A DNA stretch of 23,479 nucleotides, from positions 1-23,479 of the IMG/VR virus record IMGVR_UViG_3300010149_000182; one strand, given 5' to 3'. The notes below the pieces were generated by a model, which ran no database searches, was not told the DNA's origin, and saw only the letters and a list, made by a program, of their open reading frames with translations. The position numbers and the translations under genes were made by a program. This document shows positions 8,141-12,663 of the stretch, in pieces; within the stretch, counting starts at the first letter, position 1, and every line of letters begins with the position of its first letter. The stretch comes from a virus.

Positions 8141-8536
8141 CTAATCCTCCAAGTATTCTAAATATTCGTCTTTATAGTCAAGGTACAAATCGTTATCGAA
8201 GAAGTACCATTCAACTGCCTCAGACATAAAGTCATTTAGATTCTGCATTGCCATATCTTTGTCTTTGGCATAAGTAACAGCAGCAGCCAGCATGTTTAAG
8301 TCATACTGCTTACAGTCTTGCTCAAAGTTAGATAGGTAATCTTCAATAACCTCATCTAAGTATAGATGAAAGTCGTTACCTTGAATCGAATCAATTACTA
8401 CTTTGCCTTCCTGTAGAATCTCATCTACATAGTATTGCTGAACAAAGTCGCGTAGCTTTTCGTCAAAGTCATCATCCTGTGCCAATGCATTATAATAGGC
8501 GTTAGTGCTTGCTGTTACAGCGCATAAATTAGTCAT
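8141..8536 (-). CDS. Highly acidic hypothetical protein, first of leftward operon
   Basis: A 131-residue protein with about 31 Asp/Glu against about 8 Lys/Arg, giving a net charge near -24. Acidic residues are spread along predicted helices together with many Tyr and Phe. There is no signal peptide or membrane span. AGGAG ahead of ATG 8536 is the ribosome binding site, and a divergent promoter region lies upstream. I recognise no family. First-position, very acidic phage proteins sometimes act as DNA mimics against restriction or CRISPR, but nothing here proves that. Confidence 0.75.
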   Translation of the reverse strand: MTNLCAVTASTNAYYNALAQDDDFDEKLRDFVQQYYVDEILQEGKVVIDSIQGNDFHLYLDEVIEDYLSNFEQDCKQYDLNMLAAAVTYAKDKDMAMQNLNDFMSEAVEWYFFDNDLYLDYKDEYLEYLED

Positions 8537-8550
8537 GTTGTTCTCCTGTT

Positions 8551-8565
8551 TTTGTGTTACACAAA
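8551..8565. promoter_or_regulatory. Inverted repeat at the leftward transcription start
   Basis: TTTGTG-TTA-CACAAA is a perfect 6-bp inverted repeat with a 3-base centre. It sits where the leftward transcript should begin, just after its predicted -10 box, which is a natural place for an operator. A hairpin in the leader RNA is the alternative reading. Confidence 0.45.
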
Positions 8566-8567
8566 CT

Positions 8568-8595
8568 ATAATACATTAATAAAAATATAACGCAA
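8568..8595 (-). promoter_or_regulatory. Predicted sigma70-type promoter for the leftward operon
   Basis: On the minus strand TTGCGT (8595-8590) and TATTAT (8573-8568) are separated by 16 bases, giving a start near 8561. The -10 box matches the consensus at five of six positions; the -35 box is weaker. It would drive the acidic-protein-to-DUF3310 operon. TAACGCAAGTGTTA (8588-8601), an imperfect dyad, overlaps the -35 box and could be an operator. Confidence 0.5.
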
Positions 8596-8608
8596 GTGTT
8601 ATTTATAG

Positions 8609-8637
8609 TTGTCATTTGTTAATAGATATATTACTAT
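8609..8637 (+). promoter_or_regulatory. Predicted promoter for the rightward early operon
   Basis: TTGTCA (8609-8614) and TACTAT (8632-8637) are 17 bases apart. The -35 box is five of six to consensus, the -10 box four of six. It lies 28 bases before the Sak gene, whose ribosome binding site is AGAGGAGGAG. Together with the leftward promoter this makes 8537-8664 a divergent early control region. Confidence 0.45.
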
Positions 8638-8664
8638 ATACATTCTTAACCAAGAGGAGGAGCT

Positions 8665-9306
8665 ATGAGCTTACATAAGAAAGTCTGGCAAACACTGTCA
8701 GCTATAAACGTAAATGACAATACACAAAAGAAGGGCAACCTGACATACCTGTCATGGGCATGGGCTTGGTCTACCCTTATGGAGTATTTTCCAGAATCCG
8801 TATATGGGTTTAATGATCGGACATTATCAGACGGCACAATGGAGGTTACTTGCACACTTATTATAAGTGAAGGTGAGGAGAGCGTTGTGCGTGAAATGTG
8901 GTTGCCAGTTATGGACTATCGTAACAAGGCTATTGCTAACCCTGATGCCTTTCAGGTAAATACAGCCAAGATGCGCTGCTTAACAAAATGTATAAGTATG
9001 ATGGGTCTAGGTATGTATATATATGCTGGTGAAGATTTACCAGATCAGGCAGCAGAGGAACGCTATAAGGCGTTAAAGGCTGAAGATGAGCTGAAAGCAT
9101 ATCAGGAATTATGTGCAGAGCATCAGGATAGCATAGACGCTATTAAGATGGGTATTGTGGACGATGACTATAGTAGCGCCTATGAAGCATGGCGTGAACT
9201 AGGTGAGGATCTACAGAGAGCGTTGTGGAGAGCGCCTACTAAGGGTGGCTGCTTTACAACTGAAGAAAGAAATATTATGAAAACGCCTGAGTTCCGTCAG
9301 GCATAA
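8665..9306 (+). CDS. Sak-type single-strand annealing protein (DUF1071)
   Basis: A 213-residue protein with the DUF1071/Sak signature KKGNLTYLSWAWAW at about residues 22-35. The conserved block around residues 88-120 follows (MDYRNKAIANPDAFQVNTAKMRCLTKCISMMGLGMYIY is its extent in the gene at about 8920-9020). These proteins are Rad52-like annealers that pair complementary single strands in phage recombination. The C-terminal part is acidic and helical and varies between phages. It opens the rightward early operon and is followed by an SSB-like gene and, further on, NinB and NinG, forming a recombination set. Confidence 0.9.
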   Translation: MSLHKKVWQTLSAINVNDNTQKKGNLTYLSWAWAWSTLMEYFPESVYGFNDRTLSDGTMEVTCTLIISEGEESVVREMWLPVMDYRNKAIANPDAFQVNTAKMRCLTKCISMMGLGMYIYAGEDLPDQAAEERYKALKAEDELKAYQELCAEHQDSIDAIKMGIVDDDYSSAYEAWRELGEDLQRALWRAPTKGGCFTTEERNIMKTPEFRQA

Positions 9307-9320
9307 TTGGAGAAGTAAAA

Positions 9321-9566
9321 ATGCAATACGACAACACAAACAGTGGTGCTTTATTTAAGAACGATCGTAAGGAGACTGACCGCCATCCTGATTACAGAGG
9401 CGATGCTAATATCAATGGTAAAGATGTATGGGTAGCTGCTTGGATTAAAGAAAGCAAGAATGGCAAGAAGTTTATGTCACTGTCTTTTACTGAGAAAGAT
9501 GAGCAGAAGCAGAAGCCTGTACCAGCCAATGATAATGTAAACGTCCTAGAAGATGTGCCGTTTTAA
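9321..9566 (+). CDS. Small SSB-like protein with acidic PF tail
   Basis: An 81-residue protein. The N-terminal half (NSGALFKNDRKETDRHPDYRG, DVWVAAWIKESKNGKKFMSL) resembles small phage proteins thought to bind single-stranded DNA. The last residues, VLEDVPF, match the acidic Asp-x-Pro-Phe tip of bacterial SSB proteins, which docks other repair proteins. Its place right after the annealing protein fits a role in presenting single strands to Sak. It is much shorter than classical SSB, so an OB fold is uncertain. Confidence 0.7.
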   Translation: MQYDNTNSGALFKNDRKETDRHPDYRGDANINGKDVWVAAWIKESKNGKKFMSLSFTEKDEQKQKPVPANDNVNVLEDVPF

Positions 9567-9571
9567 TTAGG

Positions 9572-9601
9572 TAAAAAAAAGAGCCAGTGGAGTGCTGGCT
9601 C
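9572..9601 (-). terminator. Hairpin with terminator features on the minus strand
   Basis: GAGCCAG (9581-9587) pairs perfectly with CTGGCTC (9595-9601) around a 7-base loop. The U-rich tail needed for termination is present only on the minus strand, because A8 lies at 9573-9580; on the plus strand AAATC follows. It would stop leftward transcription, or act as an intercistronic hairpin in the rightward mRNA. Confidence 0.5.
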
Positions 9602-9622
9602 AAATCAGTCTAAGGAGGAGAC

Positions 9623-9670
9623 ATGAATAAACCAATGATAACACACTTAAAGGGTGAGAAAAATGTTTAA
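9623..9670 (+). CDS. Possible 15-codon leader peptide
   Basis: A very strong ribosome binding site, AAGGAGG (9612-9618), precedes ATG 9623. The frame encodes MNKPMITHLKGEKNV and stops at 9670. It overlaps the start of the Cro-like regulator (ATG 9663) by eight bases, so its translation could control the regulator by coupling. A strong Shine-Dalgarno sequence with no other gene to serve supports it; the short length keeps it uncertain. Confidence 0.4.
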   Translation: MNKPMITHLKGEKNV

Positions 9671-9872
9671 TGCAGGAAAGGCACTAAAGAAGGCTATGGT
9701 AAATCGTGATATGAGCAATATAGAGCTAGCTCAGATAACTGGATTGAGTCGAACACGCATATCACATATTAGAGCCAATCAGCATATGTCTACAGAATCA
9801 GTTGTAAAGTTTGCTAAGATACTGGGCTATAGTCCCAGCGAGTTTATTAAGCTAGGAGAGAATGATGTTTGA
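9663..9872 (+). CDS. Cro/CI-type helix-turn-helix regulator
   Basis: A 69-residue protein consisting of one HTH_3-type domain: NIELAQITGLSRTRISHIRA (about 19-38) is the helix-turn-helix, followed by STESVVKFAKILGYSPSEF. Such proteins bind operator DNA as dimers. ATG 9663 is preferred over GTG 9654 because AGGGTGAG lies just before it. It is a candidate regulator for the divergent region at 8537-8664. With no integrase or larger CI-like repressor seen, it need not imply lysogeny. Confidence 0.85.
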   Translation: MFNAGKALKKAMVNRDMSNIELAQITGLSRTRISHIRANQHMSTESVVKFAKILGYSPSEFIKLGENDV

Positions 9873-9957
9873 CAGCGAAGAAGAAGTTATTGCTTTTTGG
9901 GGTAGTGCGATTATTTTCGGTTTAATTTTGTGGGGATTTAGCGATGTCTGGGTATAG
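9862..9957 (+). CDS. 31-residue single-span membrane peptide
   Basis: MMFDSEEEVIAFWG is followed by a hydrophobic span (SAIIFGLILWGF) and a short polar end. AGGAGAG precedes the two adjacent ATG codons (9862 and 9865). It begins inside the end of the regulator gene and ends inside the start of NinB. Overlap on both sides, plus a good ribosome binding site, suggests a real small gene. Function is unknown. Confidence 0.5.
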   Translation: MMFDSEEEVIAFWGSAIIFGLILWGFSDVWV

Positions 9958-10423
9958 TACAAAAATAACAGATATAAATATTGATCAAATGATGCCTAAC
10001 TTAGTCTCTTTCATCAAGAAAGGTGTGGAAAAGTATGGCGCTGTACAGGTAGACCTAACAAGGGTAAATAGGTCTATCGCGCAGAATAGTTTATTCCATG
10101 CTCAAATAGCTGAGATAGCAAAGCAGACTAAATTTAATGGGACTGAGTTAAGTGCTGATGGCGCAAAAGAATACCTAGTGTTGCTGTTTGCTTTTGAGCT
10201 AGAACAGGAACAAAGGCCACTCAGTCAAGGTTTGCAATACATACCTAGCAGAAAGACAGAAGGTGGCTGGATGCCTGTACCGCCAAAGACAAGTCGCTTC
10301 AAGATAGAGGAAGGTACTGAGTTTATTGACTGGTTGTTTGCCTATGGCGCAGAGCGTAACGTCAGGTTTAATGATGATGTTACTAGACAATATGAAGCAT
10401 ATTTGGCAATGATAGATGGCTAA
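9944..10423 (+). CDS. ninB: NinB (Orf-family) recombination protein
   Basis: A 159-residue protein of the NinB/Orf family. The hallmark RSIAQNSLFHAQIAEIAKQT lies at about residues 43-62, and SRFKIEEGTEFIDWLFAYGAE near the C-terminus. Lambda Orf is a recombination mediator that binds single-stranded DNA and helps load annealing proteins. Usual length is about 145-160, so this copy is complete. It overlaps the next gene, NinG, by eight bases, the same pairing as in the lambda nin region. Confidence 0.9.
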   Translation: MSGYSTKITDINIDQMMPNLVSFIKKGVEKYGAVQVDLTRVNRSIAQNSLFHAQIAEIAKQTKFNGTELSADGAKEYLVLLFAFELEQEQRPLSQGLQYIPSRKTEGGWMPVPPKTSRFKIEEGTEFIDWLFAYGAERNVRFNDDVTRQYEAYLAMIDG

Positions 10424-10991
10424 CAGTAAGAAGCGTTGTCGCCACTGCAAAGAATATTTCCCTGCTGCCCAAGGTGTCACTGTACCCTTGGGTTTTTTTT
10501 GTTCATATGACCATGCTACTAAACATGGCTTAGAGAAGGCCAAAAAAGAGCGTCAGAAGCAGAACAGGAAAGAGCTAACCGAATATAGGGAGAGAACTAA
10601 AAATGCAGCACAATGGAAGAAAGAGGCTCAAGCGTCTTTTAACAGCTATATTAGATACCGCGATAGGGGTAGGGATTGCATTAGTTGCGGCAGGGCTTGG
10701 CGTGATTGTTATGGCGGGGCTGTTGACGCTGGCCATTACAGAAGTAGGGGATCAGCTTCCCACTTGGCTTTTAATATGCACAACTGCCATAGCCAGTGCG
10801 TACATTGTAACCGCCATCTTTCGGGCAATGTTGTAGAGTATCGAAAAGGTTTGATTGATCGTATAGGGCTAGACAAGGTAGAGGCGCTTGAGAACGATAA
10901 CGAAGTCAGAAGATTTGACATAGATTACTATAAAAGAATTAAGTCTATATTTTCTCGAAAACTACGACACAAGAAAAAGTTAATAGAATAG
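10416..10991 (+). CDS. ninG: NinG (Rap-family) recombination nuclease
   Basis: A 191-residue protein of the NinG/Rap family. An N-terminal zinc finger is formed by Cys8, Cys11, Cys29 and His33. A helical basic stretch (40-75) leads to an HNH-like core with Cys88/Cys91, DAGHY (His107) and HNCHSQCVHCNRH (122-134). Lambda Rap is a Holliday-junction and D-loop nuclease; all matching metal-binding residues seem present. It directly follows NinB. The run of eight T around 10493-10500 inside the gene is a possible slippage or sequencing-error site, but the frame is intact. Confidence 0.92.
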   Translation: MANSKKRCRHCKEYFPAAQGVTVPLGFFCSYDHATKHGLEKAKKERQKQNRKELTEYRERTKNAAQWKKEAQASFNSYIRYRDRGRDCISCGRAWRDCYGGAVDAGHYRSRGSASHLAFNMHNCHSQCVHCNRHLSGNVVEYRKGLIDRIGLDKVEALENDNEVRRFDIDYYKRIKSIFSRKLRHKKKLIE

Positions 10992-11003
10992 TTAATAAAG
11001 TTG

Positions 11004-11032
11004 TTGCACTAAGTTAATAGTATTGTTATTAT
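11004..11032 (+). promoter_or_regulatory. Possible promoter for the small-protein cluster
   Basis: TTGCAC (11004-11009) and TATTAT (11027-11032) are 17 bases apart in the 73-base gap after NinG. The -10 box is five of six to consensus; the -35 box is weak. It would start the run of small genes 11065-12237. Confidence 0.4.
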
Positions 11033-11064
11033 ATACCTGTAAGTTAAATAAACGGAGAGAAAAA

Positions 11065-11241
11065 ATGCAATACGAAATAGGTCAAAAAGTTTGGGTAAAG
11101 TGTCAAGGAACTAATGTGTATGGCTCTGGCGTTGTGATGGGCTTTACTAAAAAAAGAATTAAATGCACCAATGAGGGTTCTGGTGATGACCGAATCAAAG
11201 CCTACTCTTACAACAGTGTTATGCCAAGAGATAGAGACTAA
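11065..11241 (+). CDS. Small hypothetical protein, beta-rich
   Basis: A 58-residue protein (QYEIGQKVWVKCQG, GSGVVMGFTKKRIKC). The pattern resembles a small SH3-like or KOW-like barrel, but that is only a guess from strand pattern. ATG 11065 was chosen because GGAGAG lies six bases upstream, whereas the longer frame from 11023 would begin inside the promoter. It is the first gene after a possible promoter. Confidence 0.65.
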   Translation: MQYEIGQKVWVKCQGTNVYGSGVVMGFTKKRIKCTNEGSGDDRIKAYSYNSVMPRDRD

Positions 11242-11254
11242 TTAATTTATTTAT

Positions 11255-11273
11255 GAGCCGCCTAGTGCGGCTC
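11255..11273 (+). other. Intercistronic RNA hairpin
   Basis: GAGCCGC (11255-11261) pairs perfectly with GCGGCTC (11267-11273) around the 5-base loop CTAGT. No T run follows; instead the next ribosome binding site (TAGGAG) abuts it. It looks like a processing or translation-control hairpin rather than a terminator. The GAGCC...GGCTC ends match the hairpin at 9581-9601. Confidence 0.55.
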
Positions 11274-11287
11274 TAGGAGATACAGTT

Positions 11288-11530
11288 ATGTCAAAATTAG
11301 CAAACCTTTATCACGGACACACAGTTTTGGGTACTTATATTCAAGTCGCTGAATCAGTAACAGGACACTGGTTTGGTCGCAAAGAGGCTTACTATTATGG
11401 CAATAAAGGTATGACTAAATGGCTAGAGCGTGAGCCGCCTGCTGCCAGTTTTGATAGAGACAGTATTGATTTGGGCTGGGTAACTTTGACTCGTGAAACA
11501 GATAAACCCAACTTTAGGCTACCACACTAA
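11288..11530 (+). CDS. Hypothetical protein of 80 residues
   Basis: An 80-residue soluble protein with several aromatic residues (TGHWFGRKEAYYYGNKGMTKWL). No signal peptide, membrane span or known motif. AGGAG lies right after the hairpin at 11255-11273, 15 bases before the start. It belongs to a run of small early genes of unknown role. Confidence 0.65.
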   Translation: MSKLANLYHGHTVLGTYIQVAESVTGHWFGRKEAYYYGNKGMTKWLEREPPAASFDRDSIDLGWVTLTRETDKPNFRLPH

Positions 11531-11541
11531 TAGGAGGAGTT

Positions 11542-11754
11542 ATGAGTAAGCCAGATATGACAGGCCGTAATTGGCAAGCAAGAATACCAGCAGACCTTAT
11601 GAGTATTAAGAAGGCTATTAGGATCGAGCGTGATAGGCTTTTTGAGCTTGAGTTATCTACTGGTAAAGAGCCTGAAGATTGTGAGACCTTTCATCTTGAA
11701 TGGTTAGAGCAAGAACGCGCCAGAGGCGTACAACAGATAGTCACTAACTTTTAG
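11542..11754 (+). CDS. Hypothetical protein of 70 residues
   Basis: A 70-residue helix-rich protein (IPADLMSIKKAIRIERDRLFELEL). TAGGAGGAG precedes the ATG at normal spacing. No family recognised. Arg and Glu alternate in a way that suggests a short coiled coil. It is followed after nine bases by a tiny membrane protein. Confidence 0.65.
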   Translation: MSKPDMTGRNWQARIPADLMSIKKAIRIERDRLFELELSTGKEPEDCETFHLEWLEQERARGVQQIVTNF

Positions 11755-11763
11755 GAGAATAAA

Positions 11764-11862
11764 ATGACTACAAAAGAAAAAATAAAAGATTGGGTAATTG
11801 GTTTAGCTGGTATGTTTTTTTTCTGGCTATTTCTAATGTACATGGTAACGGAGGCACTATGA
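11764..11862 (+). CDS. 32-residue membrane peptide
   Basis: MTTKEKIKDW is followed by one hydrophobic span (VIGLAGMFFFWLFLMYMV) and TEAL. TAGGAG before ATG 11764 is a good ribosome binding site. It overlaps the next gene's start (ATGATG at 11859). Tiny single-span proteins are common in phage early regions; function unknown. Confidence 0.55.
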   Translation: MTTKEKIKDWVIGLAGMFFFWLFLMYMVTEAL

Positions 11863-11990
11863 TGTATTTTAACACTGACTTAGGCGAAGCAGCCACACAG
11901 AAGCACTGGGTAGACGTAATGGGACACGTTGCATTTTACCTAGCAGTCACACAAGGCGTAATGTATTTAATAGGTGATGACAGTGAATGA
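11859..11990 (+). CDS. 43-residue membrane protein
   Basis: MMYFNTDLGEAATQKHW, then a hydrophobic segment (VAFYLAVTQGVMYLI) and an acidic end. GGAGG at 11850-11854 fits ATG 11859 or ATG 11862. The longer frame from 11790 would need a poor start inside the previous gene, so I reject it. It overlaps its neighbours on both sides. Confidence 0.55.
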   Translation: MMYFNTDLGEAATQKHWVDVMGHVAFYLAVTQGVMYLIGDDSE

Positions 11991-12081
11991 TGTAGAATGG
12001 TTTGATGTTTTATTATTTATGGTATTCGCTGGTGCTTTTATAGCGCCAGTGGCTATCGTCATTTCAGAAGTTTTACTATAG
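11977..12081 (+). CDS. 34-residue membrane peptide
   Basis: MTVNDVEWFDV followed by a hydrophobic span (LLFMVFAGAFIAPVAIVI). It starts inside the end of the preceding gene. The ribosome binding site is weak (AATAGGTG). It is the fourth tiny membrane protein in this early region. Function unknown. Confidence 0.45.
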   Translation: MTVNDVEWFDVLLFMVFAGAFIAPVAIVISEVLL

Positions 12082-12090
12082 AGGTTTATT

Positions 12091-12237
12091 ATGGCTACTA
12101 CTAATCCAACAACAGGTGATGCGTTACGAAGCAGAGCGCCTACTAAGAAATATGACGATGGCTGGGATCGTATCTTTGGTAAGAAGGATAAGCCAAAGTC
12201 AGATAAAAAAGATGACAGTCAAAAAAAATCGAAGTAA
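12091..12237 (+). CDS. Small charged protein (ATTNPTTGD type)
   Basis: A 48-residue protein that begins MATTNPTTGDALRSRAPTKK, continues YDDGWDRIFGKK and ends in a Lys/Asp-rich tail. I associate this pattern with short conserved proteins of marine podoviruses, but no function is known to me. GAGG precedes the start by six bases. Its stop codon lies in the A9 run that starts the non-coding region. Confidence 0.6.
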   Translation: MATTNPTTGDALRSRAPTKKYDDGWDRIFGKKDKPKSDKKDDSQKKSK

Positions 12238-12271
12238 AAAAAAATCCCTGCTTGACGTAATCAGGCAGGGA
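12236..12271 (-). terminator. Hairpin with minus-strand U tract at the edge of the gap
   Basis: TCCCTGC (12245-12251) pairs with GCAGGGA (12265-12271). Extra pairing inside gives an 11-bp stem with one G-U pair on the plus strand, but a C-A mismatch on the minus strand. A9 at 12236-12244 supplies nine U only for minus-strand RNA. It may stop leftward transcription, or cap the 3' end of the rightward operon. Confidence 0.5.
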
Positions 12272-12280
12272 CTATAGAAT
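12252..12280 (+). promoter_or_regulatory. Strong sigma70-like promoter of the RNA gene
   Basis: TTGACG (12252-12257) and TAGAAT (12275-12280) are exactly 17 bases apart, each five of six to consensus. This is the best promoter match I found in the window. The start would fall near 12286, at the first base pairs of the TGAGTCGG helix. The -35 box lies inside the hairpin 12245-12271. Confidence 0.65.
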
Positions 12281-12285
12281 AAAGT

Positions 12286-12397
12286 GAGTCGGGTGATGGG
12301 AACGCAATCCCAGCAACAGCCGACAAGAGAACAGAAAATTCGACTAGCCGACTCAGTGCTAAGTTTATCAAATGTTACCTTGTAACACAATTTTTTT
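12286..12397 (+). ncRNA. Candidate structured small RNA of unknown class
   Basis: About 110 bases with the parts of a complete RNA gene. The upstream promoter (12252-12280) places the start near 12286. TGAGTCGG (12285-12292) pairs perfectly with CCGACTCA (12348-12355), closing a domain that contains the hairpin TGGGA-ACGCAA-TCCCA (12297-12312). A second CCGAC at 12320-12324 could compete for GTCGG, allowing two folds. The 3' end is a terminator: TGTTAC (12373-12378) with GTAACA (12382-12387), CAA, then T7 (12391-12397). Local GC is about 50% against about 40% around it. No open frame fits. It is not a tRNA: the arms and T loop are absent. It may act as a trans-acting RNA or as an attenuating leader of the downstream modification operon; both are inference. 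Confidence 0.55.
12373..12397 (+). terminator. Rho-independent terminator of the small RNA
   Basis: TGTTAC-CTT-GTAACA forms a perfect 6-bp stem with a 3-base loop. CAA separates it from seven T (12391-12397). The stem is short and AU-rich, so read-through into the downstream region is likely. Confidence 0.55.
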
Positions 12398-12401
12398 GAC
12401 T

Positions 12402-12411
12402 CTTGTTGGTA
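12402..12411 (+). repeat. Direct repeat, left copy
   Basis: CTTGTTGGTA, identical to 12654-12663. The surrounding bases (GACTCTTGTTGGTA against GACTTGTTGGTA) extend the match to 12 bases if a 2-base insertion is allowed. Confidence 0.6.
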
Positions 12412-12653
12412 CTGTTTGGGACATCCTGACCCAAGGTGTTAATCAGTGCTGACCAAAACTCAAGCATTATGCCCAGCGCAATGGCTTTAAACGCGCGATA
12501 GTAATACGCCACAGGTATGATGGGACTGACCAACCGCAACTCAGGCGCAAGGTACAAACCGAGACAGTGGACACAATTAGGGGCTTGTCGCAGCAATCAC
12601 GGAATGATGAAGCGATTCGGCAAATTGGCGTATTAGACTAGAGTAATAGAAGA

Positions 12654-12663
12654 CTTGTTGGTA
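12654..12663 (+). repeat. Direct repeat, right copy
   Basis: CTTGTTGGTA, second copy of 12402-12411. It closes the GC-rich segment. Its TTGGT part again forms one side of a hairpin (12659-12679), as in the left copy. Confidence 0.6.

Noticed and set aside
10490-10500. Frameshift at the T8 run in ninG
   Set aside because: The annotated frame runs through it without a stop and the zinc and HNH-like motifs lie on both sides in the same frame, so no shift is needed.
12285-12355. tRNA or tRNA-like gene
   Set aside because: The 7-8 bp closing helix is suggestive, but on neither strand is there a T arm with a TTC loop next to the acceptor, nor a proper D or anticodon arm.
12340-12360. Similarity of CCGACTC-AGTGC to the 3' hairpin of a Cas9 tracrRNA
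   Set aside because: Only a few bases match, there is no CRISPR repeat or cas gene in the window, and the order of helices differs.
12240-12396. Leftward small RNA with promoter TTGTGT-17-TAAACT ending at 12236
   Set aside because: The boxes are weaker than the rightward promoter, and the stem has a C-A mismatch on that strand. Kept only as an alternative to the rightward RNA gene.
12375-12596. Minus-strand frame of 73 codons in the gap
   Set aside because: No promoter, ribosome binding site or recognisable domain; it crosses the small-RNA terminator and the GC-rich structured segment.
12517-12636. 39-codon frame starting ATGATG
   Set aside because: No convincing ribosome binding site, odd composition, and it lies inside the 10-bp inverted repeat domain, so an RNA role is more likely.
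12453-12641. Stop-free rightward frame of 62 codons in the GC-rich gap
   Set aside because: It has no ATG, GTG or TTG start near its beginning, no ribosome binding site, and rare codons (CGG, AGG) unlike the neighbours. A run of this length is expected by chance at 50% GC.
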